18,127 bases of DNA, taken from assembly GCA_024682015.1 (NCBI GenBank), contig JAIKZT010000147.1, positions 1 through 18,127 of the forward strand. The letters are read 5' to 3'. The DNA is from Clostridia bacterium. GTDB taxonomy: Bacteria > Bacillota > Clostridia > Peptostreptococcales > Anaerovoracaceae. The notes below the pieces were generated by a model that saw only the letters and a list, made by a program, of their open reading frames with translations, was not told where the DNA came from and did no database searches. Position numbers and translations under genes: made by a program. Positions 7,066 to 15,300 of this stretch are shown here, piece after piece (positions within the stretch are counted from its first letter, which is position 1; every line of letters begins with the position of its first letter).

Positions 7066-8706
7066 ATGGACAAGATCTTTTATAACGGGCTGATCAAGAC
7101 GATGGATAAGGCTTATCCGTACGTGGAAGCCGTGGCCGTGCAGGACGGCATCATCCTGCATCTGGGAAAATACGAGGACATCGTCCGTTACCGGACGGAT
7201 GATACGGAGATGGTCGATCTGGAGGGGAACTTCATGTACCCGGGTTTCATCGACACGCATCTGCACACGGTGGAGATCAACCGCAACCGCAAGCTGCTGG
7301 ATCTGCGGCACGCCCGCTCGTTTGAGGAAGCGCTGCGCCTCGTGAAGGAGCGCTCCGAACAGATGGACGCTGAAGGAAACGACGGATGGCTCGTCTCCAT
7401 CGGGTTCAACGAAAACGACTGGAGCGACAAAAAGGAGATCCCCAGCCGCCTGGACCTCGACAGCGTCTGCAGCAACAAACCCTGCTGCCTGCAGCGGGTG
7501 TGCGGGCATACGGTCACGTACAACACGAAGGCGCTCGAGCTGTGCGGCTGCATGGACGAAAAGCCGGGCGAAACGAAGCGCAACATGGACTTTTTCCCCG
7601 ACGGCACGCCCCAGGGGCAGATGTACGAAAACGACGGCTGGACCTTCCTGCATTACATGCCCGTGCCTTCCGTCGAGGAGTTCAAGGAGTGCTTCCGCCT
7701 GGAGACGAAGGAATACGCCAAGCTCGGGCTCGTGGCGGTCCATTCCGGGGACATCAATCAGATCTCGCCGGTGAAGGACAACGCGAACATCATGCAGGCC
7801 TACCAGGAAGCGGCCGAGGAGGGACTGATCACCACAAGGCTGTACGTGCTTTGCCGCGTGGAGCAGCCGGATCTGCTGCGGGAATTCGTGAAGAAATATC
7901 CTATGGGCACGACGTTCGGCCCGGACAAGAAGGTGAAACTGGTCTGCGTAAAGGAATTGATGGACGGGTCACTGGGCGCGCACTCCGGCTTCATGCGGGG
8001 CGGCTACCTGAACGACCCCGATGCGGCCAACGTTTCGACGCATACGGACGAGGAGATCAACGAACTGGTCGACATCGCAAACGAGGCCGGCTATCCCGTC
8101 TGCGCGCACTGCATAGGCGACGCGGCCGTGGATCAGCTGCTGAACGCGTTCGAATACGCGCAGCACAAGCATCCCCGCGCAGACTTGCGCAACGGGGTGA
8201 TCCACTGCCAGATCATGGGCTTCGACGAACTCGAGCGCATGCAGCGGGACGGCATCCTCGCCTACGTGCAGCCGGTGTTCATCCGCGCGGATGCGGCCAT
8301 CGTGGACGACTGCGTGGGAGTCGAGATCGGCAAGCAGAGCTACAACTGGCGGAAGATGTGGGATCTCGGGCTGCACGTGTCTTCCGGTTCCGACTGCCCC
8401 ATCGAGAGCAACGATCCGCTGAACAACATCTATTACGCGGTCACGCGGGACGGCGGGAACGGCAAGCCATGGAACCCGGAGTGCGCCATGACGATGGAGG
8501 AAGCCATCGCCAGTTTCACCATCGAGGCGGCCTACGCGGCGTACGAGGAACAGCGGCGCGGCTCCATCTCCGCGGGTAAATACGCGGACTTTACGGTGCT
8601 CGACCGCAACCTGATGGAGATCGATCCCTGGACGATCCGCGATACGAAGGTCGTGATGACGGTCATCGACGGAAAGATCGCGTACAGGGCAGGCCGGGAG
8701 GAGTAG
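7066..8706 (+). CDS. YtcJ-like metal-dependent amidohydrolase (second copy)
   Basis: A 546-residue cytoplasmic amidohydrolase, paralogous to the gene at 4112 and almost identical to it in length and motif spacing. It has HLH (H65, H67) after PGFIDT, H348 in AHCIGDAA, H380 in IHCQIMG, and the catalytic aspartate D443 in SGSDCPIE. The C-terminal beta strand segment reads KYADFTVLDRN. The sequences outside the motifs differ substantially (for example around residues 160-260), so the two copies probably act on different but related substrates rather than being a recent duplication. The start at 7066 is preferred to the in-frame ATG at 7036 because GGAG (7055-7058) lies 7 nt ahead and the family N-terminus begins there; 7036 also sits inside the hairpin. 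The next gene starts directly after its stop codon. Confidence 0.9.
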   Translation: MDKIFYNGLIKTMDKAYPYVEAVAVQDGIILHLGKYEDIVRYRTDDTEMVDLEGNFMYPGFIDTHLHTVEINRNRKLLDLRHARSFEEALRLVKERSEQMDAEGNDGWLVSIGFNENDWSDKKEIPSRLDLDSVCSNKPCCLQRVCGHTVTYNTKALELCGCMDEKPGETKRNMDFFPDGTPQGQMYENDGWTFLHYMPVPSVEEFKECFRLETKEYAKLGLVAVHSGDINQISPVKDNANIMQAYQEAAEEGLITTRLYVLCRVEQPDLLREFVKKYPMGTTFGPDKKVKLVCVKELMDGSLGAHSGFMRGGYLNDPDAANVSTHTDEEINELVDIANEAGYPVCAHCIGDAAVDQLLNAFEYAQHKHPRADLRNGVIHCQIMGFDELERMQRDGILAYVQPVFIRADAAIVDDCVGVEIGKQSYNWRKMWDLGLHVSSGSDCPIESNDPLNNIYYAVTRDGGNGKPWNPECAMTMEEAIASFTIEAAYAAYEEQRRGSISAGKYADFTVLDRNLMEIDPWTIRDTKVVMTVIDGKIAYRAGREE

Positions 8707-9768
8707 ATGGACATGAAGATGAAAGCGGTCGTCCTGCACGGCCCGGACGGTTATCCGGACAATTACGAGGTGACGGAGATCGAAAAGCCGGTCTGCGGCG
8801 AGGCGGAGATCCTCCTGCGCATGAAGGCGGCGGCGCTCTGCGGCACCGACAAGCGCATCTTTACCGGCGCGAAGACGAAGGGCGTGCGGCCGGACGCCGT
8901 GGTGGGTCACGAGTTCAGCGGCATCATCGAGGAAGTCGGCAGCCGGGTGAAAGGCTATGCGCCCGGTGAAAAAGTCGCGGTCGCGAACGTGATCCCCTGC
9001 GGACACTGCAGCGCCTGCCTTTCGGGGCGGGAGAACGCCTGCCTGCAGCGCCAGGCGATCGGCTACGAGTTCAACGGCGGATTTGAGGAGTACATCCTGA
9101 TCCCGCGCGTCTGCATCGAGAGCGGCAACGTGGTAAAACTTCCCGAGCACGTGAGCTTTGCCGCCGGCGCGCTGATCGAGCCGCTGGCCTGCTGCATCCG
9201 CGGCCTTCGAAACACCGGAACGACCTTCGGCGACACGGTGCTGATCGTCGGGGCCGGCCCCATCGGGCTGATGCACCTGCAGCTGTCGCTGGCGGCGGGG
9301 GCGAAGCGGGTCATCGTGAGCGAGCCGGACGCCTCGAAACGGGCGCTGGCCTCAAAGCTCGGCGCCTGCCGGGCGGTGGATCCGGCTTCGGAAGACCTGA
9401 CGAAGGCCGTGCTCGAAGAGACCGCGGGCGAAGGCGCGGACCGCGCCGTCATGGCCATCGGGGTGAACGCGCTGGTGGACGAGGTGTTCCGGCTGACGAA
9501 AAGAGGCGGCACCGTCTGCCTGTTCGCGGGTTTTCCCAAGGGAAAGATGAGCGAATTCGACCCCAGCGTCATCCACTATAACGAGATCTGCGTAACGGGC
9601 AGCACGGCGTACAGGCGGGCGGATTACCTGCAGGCGGCGGACATGGTGATCGAAGGGAAGATCGATCTGGACGCGCTCGTATCGCATCGCTTCCGCCTGG
9701 AGGATTTCAGGCAGGCGCTGGAAGTTCATATGGCCGGCACGGGCCTGAAGATCGTGATCGAAAACTGA
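8707..9768 (+). CDS. Zinc-dependent medium-chain alcohol/polyol dehydrogenase
   Basis: A 353-residue medium-chain dehydrogenase, the normal length. Catalytic zinc ligands are visible as C45 in ALCGTDK, H68-E69 in GHEFSG and E158 in IEPLACC. The structural zinc is held by C98, C101, C104 and C112. The Rossmann motif GAGPIG (182-187) is followed by E206 at the end of the second beta strand, which favours NAD over NADP. The closest family types are sorbitol/L-iditol, threonine and butanediol dehydrogenases; the sequence does not fix the substrate, though a secondary hydroxyl on a polyol or hydroxy-amino acid is likely. GGAGG (8697-8701) lies 5 nt before the ATG, inside the end of the preceding gene, and the two genes abut with no gap. 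The enzyme is cytoplasmic and probably performs the oxidation step between the amidohydrolases and the kinase/aldolase pair. Confidence 0.92.
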   Translation: MDMKMKAVVLHGPDGYPDNYEVTEIEKPVCGEAEILLRMKAAALCGTDKRIFTGAKTKGVRPDAVVGHEFSGIIEEVGSRVKGYAPGEKVAVANVIPCGHCSACLSGRENACLQRQAIGYEFNGGFEEYILIPRVCIESGNVVKLPEHVSFAAGALIEPLACCIRGLRNTGTTFGDTVLIVGAGPIGLMHLQLSLAAGAKRVIVSEPDASKRALASKLGACRAVDPASEDLTKAVLEETAGEGADRAVMAIGVNALVDEVFRLTKRGGTVCLFAGFPKGKMSEFDPSVIHYNEICVTGSTAYRRADYLQAADMVIEGKIDLDALVSHRFRLEDFRQALEVHMAGTGLKIVIEN

Positions 9769-9778
9769 GGAGGCAGCA

Positions 9779-10663
9779 ATGGCAGAACCGATGTATGCGA
9801 TGGGAAAGGCCGTCCGTCTGGCGCGGATGGTCAACGCAAAGAGCAATAAGATGATGGCGATCACGGTGGACCACGCCACGTCCCGGGGCATTGCGCCTAT
9901 GGTGGGCATCCAGGACATCCAGGGCGCCATCGATAAGATCGCGGCCGGACGTCCCGACGCCATGACCATGACCGGCGGCATCCAGAAGCGCTGCTGGGGG
10001 CCTCACGTGGGCTCGGGCATCGCCGTCCTTCACAAGATCTCCAATTACACGCCGCCTTCTCCGACGAACGACTGCGTGTTCGGATCCGTGGACGCGGCCG
10101 TGCGCATGGGAGCGGACGCCGTTTCCTGCGGCGCCATGCTGCTGGGGACCTATCAGAACGAGCAGTTCGAGCGCCTCGGCGCCATCGCGGAGTACTGCGA
10201 CAAGCTGGGCATGCCCTGCATCGGCCACATCTATCCGAAAGGGGAGAGCGTGCCGCCCGAAAAGCGAACGGCATGGGAGAACATCGCCTACTGCGCGCGC
10301 AGCGCCTGCGAGCTGGGGCTGGACGTGGTCAAGACGACGTACACCGGCGATCCGGAGAGCATGGCGCGGGTCATCGCGTGCGTGCCTTCGTCGTTCCGCG
10401 TCGTCATCCAGGGCGGTGACCCGCCCAAAGGCCTTGCCGGGGGCGACCGGCTGCTCTATTACATGGGCATGACCCGCGACGCGCTGGACGCGGGCTGCGG
10501 AGGCGTTACCATGGGCCGCTGGGTCTGGGACGACGAGGACGTGACGGCGCTGGTCGTCGCGCTGCGACGCCTGATCCACCTGGGGCTGAAACCGAAAGAG
10601 TGCCTGGAACTCTATCAAACGGTGAAGAACGAAAAGAACTACGCGGATTACGAGACTTTGTAG
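9779..10663 (+). CDS. Class I DhnA/LsrF-type aldolase
   Basis: A 294-residue TIM-barrel protein that aligns by eye over its length with the DhnA class I fructose-bisphosphate aldolase / LsrF family. TVDHATSRG (D31, H32) corresponds to the FDHG motif. The Schiff-base lysine is K185 in VVKTTYTGD (compare IIKTYY in LsrF). The phosphate-binding turns are G212-G213 and G246-R247 (GVTMGRWVW). The family cleaves or forms carbon-carbon bonds in phosphorylated ketoses and related compounds; LsrF acts as a thiolase on phosphorylated autoinducer-2. The overlapping TGA stop of the dehydrogenase and AGGAGG (9768-9773) place the ATG 5 nt after a very strong ribosome binding site. The kinase gene follows by 3 nt, and such a kinase would supply the phosphorylated substrate. 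The preferred substrate is unknown. Confidence 0.87.
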   Translation: MAEPMYAMGKAVRLARMVNAKSNKMMAITVDHATSRGIAPMVGIQDIQGAIDKIAAGRPDAMTMTGGIQKRCWGPHVGSGIAVLHKISNYTPPSPTNDCVFGSVDAAVRMGADAVSCGAMLLGTYQNEQFERLGAIAEYCDKLGMPCIGHIYPKGESVPPEKRTAWENIAYCARSACELGLDVVKTTYTGDPESMARVIACVPSSFRVVIQGGDPPKGLAGGDRLLYYMGMTRDALDAGCGGVTMGRWVWDDEDVTALVVALRRLIHLGLKPKECLELYQTVKNEKNYADYETL

Positions 10664-10666
10664 CAG

Positions 10667-12196
10667 ATGAACGGACCGGCGGAAACAAAAGCATATCTGC
10701 TTGGCATCGACGTGGGAACGTCCAGCCTGAAGGTCTGCGCCCTGGACGAGGACGGGCATCAGGCGGCAACCGCGCAGCGGCCGTACAGGATCTTCGCGCC
10801 GCATCCGGGCTGGATGCAGATCGACTTCGAGGACCTCTGGAACGCCGTTCTGGCGTGCCTGCAGGAGCTGAAAGGAGGACGCGGCATCGACCTGGGGTGC
10901 GTGCGGGGCTTAGGGCTTTCCACGCTGTGTCCGGCGATCTCCGCGGTCAGCGCGGACGGAGAGGTGCTGGCGGGGCCGATTCCCTACAATGACCGCCGCA
11001 GCACTGCGCAGGCGGAGGAGATCCTGCGCAAAGCCGGCCGCGAAAAGCTGTTTGAGGTCACGGCGAACGGGTCCATGGCGGGCAGCTTCTCCGGGTCATC
11101 CCTGCTGTGGATGTGCGAAAACGAGCCGAAAGCCTATGAAAAGGCGCGCTGGTTCGTCCATCTGAATTCGCTGCTGGCGCTGCGCATGACGGGCGTCTGT
11201 GCGGCTGATCCGACGAATGCCTCGTACAGCAATCTGTATGATACAGCAGGGCAGAGCGGCTGGTCGGAAGAACTCTGCGATCTGCTGGAGGTCGACCGCG
11301 CCAAACTGCCGCCGGTCATCGGATCGTTCGACGTCTGCGGCTCCCTCATCCGCAGGGATCTGACCGACCTGGGCATCCCGCGGGGCACGCCCGTCGTCAT
11401 CGGAGCGGGAGATACGCCCTGCGCGGCGTTCGCGGCCGGCGTTCTGAAGGCGGGCGACGCCTGCGAATCCGCCGGAACGACCGACGTGCTGACAGTCTGC
11501 GTGGACAGACCACTGTTCGATGGGCGGTTCATCAACCGCTGCTACGTCGCGCCGGGAACCTGGATCTACCAGGGTTCCGTCTCCTTTGCCGGCGCTTCGA
11601 ACGCATGGTTTGCAAACGAATTTTACGGTGCCGAAAGCGGTACTTTGGAGCGGGCAAACCGCGAGGCTTCAGGCGCAAAGCCCGGGTGCGGAGGCGTCGT
11701 GTTCCTGCCGTACATGCGGGGCGAGCGAAGCCCCGTGTGGGATCCGAACGCGCGAGGCGTCTTTTACGGCTTATCGCTGGATACGACGCGCGCCGACATG
11801 AGCCGGGCCGTCCTGGAGAGCGCAGGCTACGGGCTGCGGCAGTTTCTGGAGATCGCGGAAGGGCTGACGGGGAGGCGCATCGACCGCCTCATCTCCATCG
11901 GCGGCGGCGCGAAGAGCGAAGTATGGGCGCAGATCAAGGCGGACATCACAGGCCGGGAGATCGCCGTTCCGGACGCGGACAATTTCGCGGCGGCCGGAGC
12001 CGCGCTCCTCGCAGGTGTCGGCTGCGGCATGTTCGATGGCCTGAAGGAAGCTGCGGGCAGAACGGCGGCAGCTCCAAGCCGGGTCTTCACCCCGGACGGC
12101 AGCTGCGAAGAAACTTACCGGCAGCGCTATGAGACCTACCGGCGCCTCTATCCGGCCCTGAAAGATCTGTTCGCGTCCAACGCGGCGCATTCTTAA
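10667..12196 (+). CDS. FGGY-family carbohydrate kinase
   Basis: A 509-residue kinase of usual FGGY length. The first ATP phosphate motif GIDVGTSSLK (residues 13-22) is followed by HPGWMQIDFEDLW. The catalytic aspartate is D249 in GAGDTPCAA, and the nucleotide-binding loop is SIGGGAKSEVW (G412-G414). FGGY kinases phosphorylate sugars and polyols such as xylulose, gluconate, glycerol and, in LsrK, autoinducer-2. Which one is used here cannot be decided; the sequence looks most like the xylulokinase/gluconokinase/LsrK side rather than glycerol kinase. It is the last gene of the cluster and ends 15 nt before a strong terminator. The Shine-Dalgarno sequence is weak and the start is 3 nt after the aldolase stop, which implies translational coupling with the aldolase. 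Confidence 0.92.
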   Translation: MNGPAETKAYLLGIDVGTSSLKVCALDEDGHQAATAQRPYRIFAPHPGWMQIDFEDLWNAVLACLQELKGGRGIDLGCVRGLGLSTLCPAISAVSADGEVLAGPIPYNDRRSTAQAEEILRKAGREKLFEVTANGSMAGSFSGSSLLWMCENEPKAYEKARWFVHLNSLLALRMTGVCAADPTNASYSNLYDTAGQSGWSEELCDLLEVDRAKLPPVIGSFDVCGSLIRRDLTDLGIPRGTPVVIGAGDTPCAAFAAGVLKAGDACESAGTTDVLTVCVDRPLFDGRFINRCYVAPGTWIYQGSVSFAGASNAWFANEFYGAESGTLERANREASGAKPGCGGVVFLPYMRGERSPVWDPNARGVFYGLSLDTTRADMSRAVLESAGYGLRQFLEIAEGLTGRRIDRLISIGGGAKSEVWAQIKADITGREIAVPDADNFAAAGAALLAGVGCGMFDGLKEAAGRTAAAPSRVFTPDGSCEETYRQRYETYRRLYPALKDLFASNAAHS

Positions 12197-12211
12197 GATG
12201 CCGGACAAACC

Positions 12212-12240
12212 CCTCCGCGCGGTCTTGCGCGGAGGTTTTA
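12212..12240 (+). terminator. Intrinsic terminator of the enzyme operon
   Basis: A perfect 9-bp GC-rich stem is formed by CCTCCGCGC (12212-12220) and GCGCGGAGG (12227-12235), with the loop GGTCTT. TTTTA follows at once. It lies 15 nt after the kinase stop codon and separates the enzyme genes from the secreted-protein genes. Confidence 0.9.
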
Positions 12241-12263
12241 TATTTCAACATTTTGTATTGAGA

Positions 12264-12292
12264 TTGACCCAAACACACAATAGGAATACAAT
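12264..12292 (+). promoter_or_regulatory. Promoter for the dockerin/cohesin genes
   Basis: TTGACC (12264-12269) and TACAAT (12287-12292) are separated by exactly 17 nt, a near-consensus sigma-A promoter, lying in an AT-rich patch directly after the terminator of the enzyme operon. Transcription would begin near 12299, about 40 nt before the ATG at 12341, for which GGGAGGAG provides a good ribosome binding site 5-8 nt upstream. Confidence 0.7.
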
Positions 12293-12310
12293 ATATATGT
12301 AATATTGTGT
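12275..12310 (+). promoter_or_regulatory. Inverted repeat flanking the -10 box
   Basis: ACACAATA (12275-12282) and TATTGTGT (12303-12310) are perfect reverse complements separated by 20 nt, enclosing the -10 box and the likely transcription start. The arrangement fits a dimeric repressor site. A poorly stable hairpin is the other option, but most of the left arm would lie before the transcription start, so it would not be in the RNA. Confidence 0.45.
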
Positions 12311-12340
12311 TTTTAATTCAGCGGAAAAGGGAGGAGCCAC

Positions 12341-15300
12341 ATGAAAACCTTTGGAAAACGCATGGCGTCGGTATTGCTGGCGCTGTGCATGGTCTTCAGC
12401 TTCGCGCCCGGCCTTGCGGGCCCTGCCTACGCAGAAGACCCCGTCCTGCCGTTCGCGCCGTACACCACGTGGGACAACGCGCTTGTGGTGCCGGTGGACA
12501 CGCAGATCACGTTTACTCCGGATACGGGCAACAGCAACATCAACGATCCGCAGATCTGGGTGGCTGTCAACGTGCCGGAAGATTATCAGGCCATTAAATA
12601 CAGTTTCGTGAATGCGAAGGTGGAATTGGATGTCCGCACTTACGACGGCAACCTGCTGGAAGCGGGAGACGGCAAAGTGGAGGACAGCATGCGGATCGCC
12701 ACGCTTTTCCCGAGCGGGACGTTTACTGAGTTGGTCAGAACACCGCATGCGGGCACCTATTACATCATGATCAAGCCGCATTATTCCAACAGCACGTCGG
12801 ACGTCATGGCGGGCGTCACCTTCAGCCTTGTGGGGGGCGACCTGAATGAGCCGAACAATACTGCGGAAACGGCTACGGAACTGACGGAGAACGTATCCAC
12901 GTACTTTACGCTCAATGGTTTCAACGATGTGGACTGGTTCAAGATCACGACGACGATCCCGGGCGAATCCATCAAACTGTACTTCTCGAACATCGACTAT
13001 ACGGTGCCGACGCTGCGGGCTTATCTGTATGCCGAAGGTAATCTGAACAGCGATGTCTGGTACATGGATGCCTCTCAGAACTGCGCGAGCGCGTATAAAG
13101 TCAATACGCCGGGCACATATTATCTGAAAGTTAACACCTATTATAACGATAATTACTGCGAGAAGGCGGTGCGCCTGCGTTGCGAACTGCTGCCCCCCGA
13201 TGAGTATGAGCTCAACGACAGCTGGGACAGCGCCGTGTTCATTCCGTACGATTTCCCGATGGAGTTCACGATCACGGGCACGAACGATCGCGATTGGTTC
13301 TACTTCGATACAGCAACACCGGGTGAGATCGTTACGCTGCAGCTGAGCGGGTTCAACACGGACTATTCCAACAAGATCACATATTACATCTGGGATGCGG
13401 CAGTGGATCCCATCACGAATGAGTTTACTGGAACGAGCACACAGCGTTATTATTCCGATGGCGTGAACATCACGCATTCCCGTCAGATGAGCTTTGCCAC
13501 GACCGGCCGGCATTACATCCGGATCTCACCGTACAACAGCACGATCACGGAGAATCCTTTGAAGATCATCCTCGCATCTCAGGTGGATGCGGACGATCAG
13601 GAGCCGAACAACACCAGAGATCTGGCTACTCAGCTCTACGAGAACATACCCACGACCTTCAACCTGCCGCTGGGCGATACGGACTGGTTCAAGTTCACGA
13701 CGGAGGAGCCCGATCAGACTCTGGAACTGACTACGACGCTCCCTGCGGGCGGCACGGCCAACATTTATCTGTACTCCGGCGCTGATTTTGAACTGAGTGG
13801 CGATTCTGCAAGCCATTGGACCTACTTTACGCCCGGCAGCGGCATGAGGACCTATCGGTACATGCTGCGCGACGCGGGAGACTACTATCTGCGGGTCAAT
13901 CCATACAGCAGTTCCACAGTTTTCGACAACGATGCGACGATCGTTTACAATCTCATCAATCCGGATGAAAACGAGCGCAACAACGGATATAAGACCGCTG
14001 CGACTCTCAACGAGGGAGTTGCCCAGGTCTTCAACCTGCCTGCGAACAATGATACGGATTGGTTCAAGATCATCGTATCGGAACCGAACGAGACGCTGCA
14101 GATCGATCTGACGATACCCGCGGGCGGAAGCGTCTATACCTATCTGTATGCCGGAGCGGACTTCGAGTCTACCGGTGACAATGCCGGCCATTGGACGTAT
14201 TGGACTCCAGGAAGCGGTCCGAGCACGCTCCGCTATATGCTGGGCGACGCGGGCGAATACTATCTGCGTATAAATCCGTACAACAGCAATTCCATCTTCG
14301 ATGAGGACGCGACCGTCACCTATACGCTCGTGCATCCGGATGCGCATGAGCGCAATAACAGCTGGAAAACGCCGACGACGCTCAACGAAGGCATAGCGAC
14401 CGTCTTTACGTTGCCGGCGTATAACGACTCTGACTGGTTCCACTTCGTTGCGACGGAGGATAACCAGACCGTGCAGATCAACACGACGCTTCCGACAGGG
14501 AAGCAGATCTACGTGTATCTGTATTCCGGGAAAAAATTCGAAGAGAGCGGAGACAGTGCAAGTTCCATGAATTACTGGACGATCGGAGACGGAAAGCGAT
14601 ATCTCCGCTGGATGCTGGATGAAGCAGGAGACTATTACTTCCGCATAACTTCGTACAACGGTTCTAATATTTTTGATGAGGACGCGACCGTTTCGTTCGA
14701 TCTCATCCAGCCGGACGGCAACGAACGCAACAACAGCTGGAATACCGCCACGGAGCTGGAACGCCGTACGCTGATGAACTTTTCGCTGCCGGCGAACAAC
14801 GACTATGATTGGATCCACATCGGCGAATGCACATCCGGAGACATTCTCACATGGAGCCTGGGCAACATCCCCAGCGTCGATGCGAACGTCGAGGTCCATC
14901 TGTACAAGAAGGGTGAATTCGATACCGACGTATCGGGCGTTATGTACTGGTACAACAGCGCAGGTACATACAGTTATACCATCCAGAGCAATAATGATTT
15001 CTATCTGCGCATCAGCACCTGGGGAAGCAACTACAACAAGCTCTTCAAAAACCCCGTCGCCTGGTTCAAGTACAACGTCGTTGCGGCGGACATGCCCGTG
15101 ACCGGCATCAAGGACATCACGAACAGCGACATCACGATCTTCAAGACGAAGGACGTCCAGCTGTATGCGAACATCGAGCCGTACAACGCCACGAATCAGG
15201 AAGTCACCTGGACGTCGAGTGACCCGGCTATCGCCACGATCGACGAGAACGGCGTGGTCACCGGCGTGGAAGTGGGCGACGTCATCATCACCGCGACCAC

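Noticed and set aside
9779..12196. An autoinducer-2 (lsr) uptake and processing operon
   Set aside because: The aldolase and kinase resemble LsrF and LsrK, but there is no LsrACDB transporter, LsrR or LsrG, and the pair sits with amidohydrolases and a dehydrogenase.
12839..15097. A CRISPR array or recent DNA-level tandem repeat
   Set aside because: The period is about 375 nt, the copies have diverged in nucleotide sequence, and they are in frame inside one coding gene.
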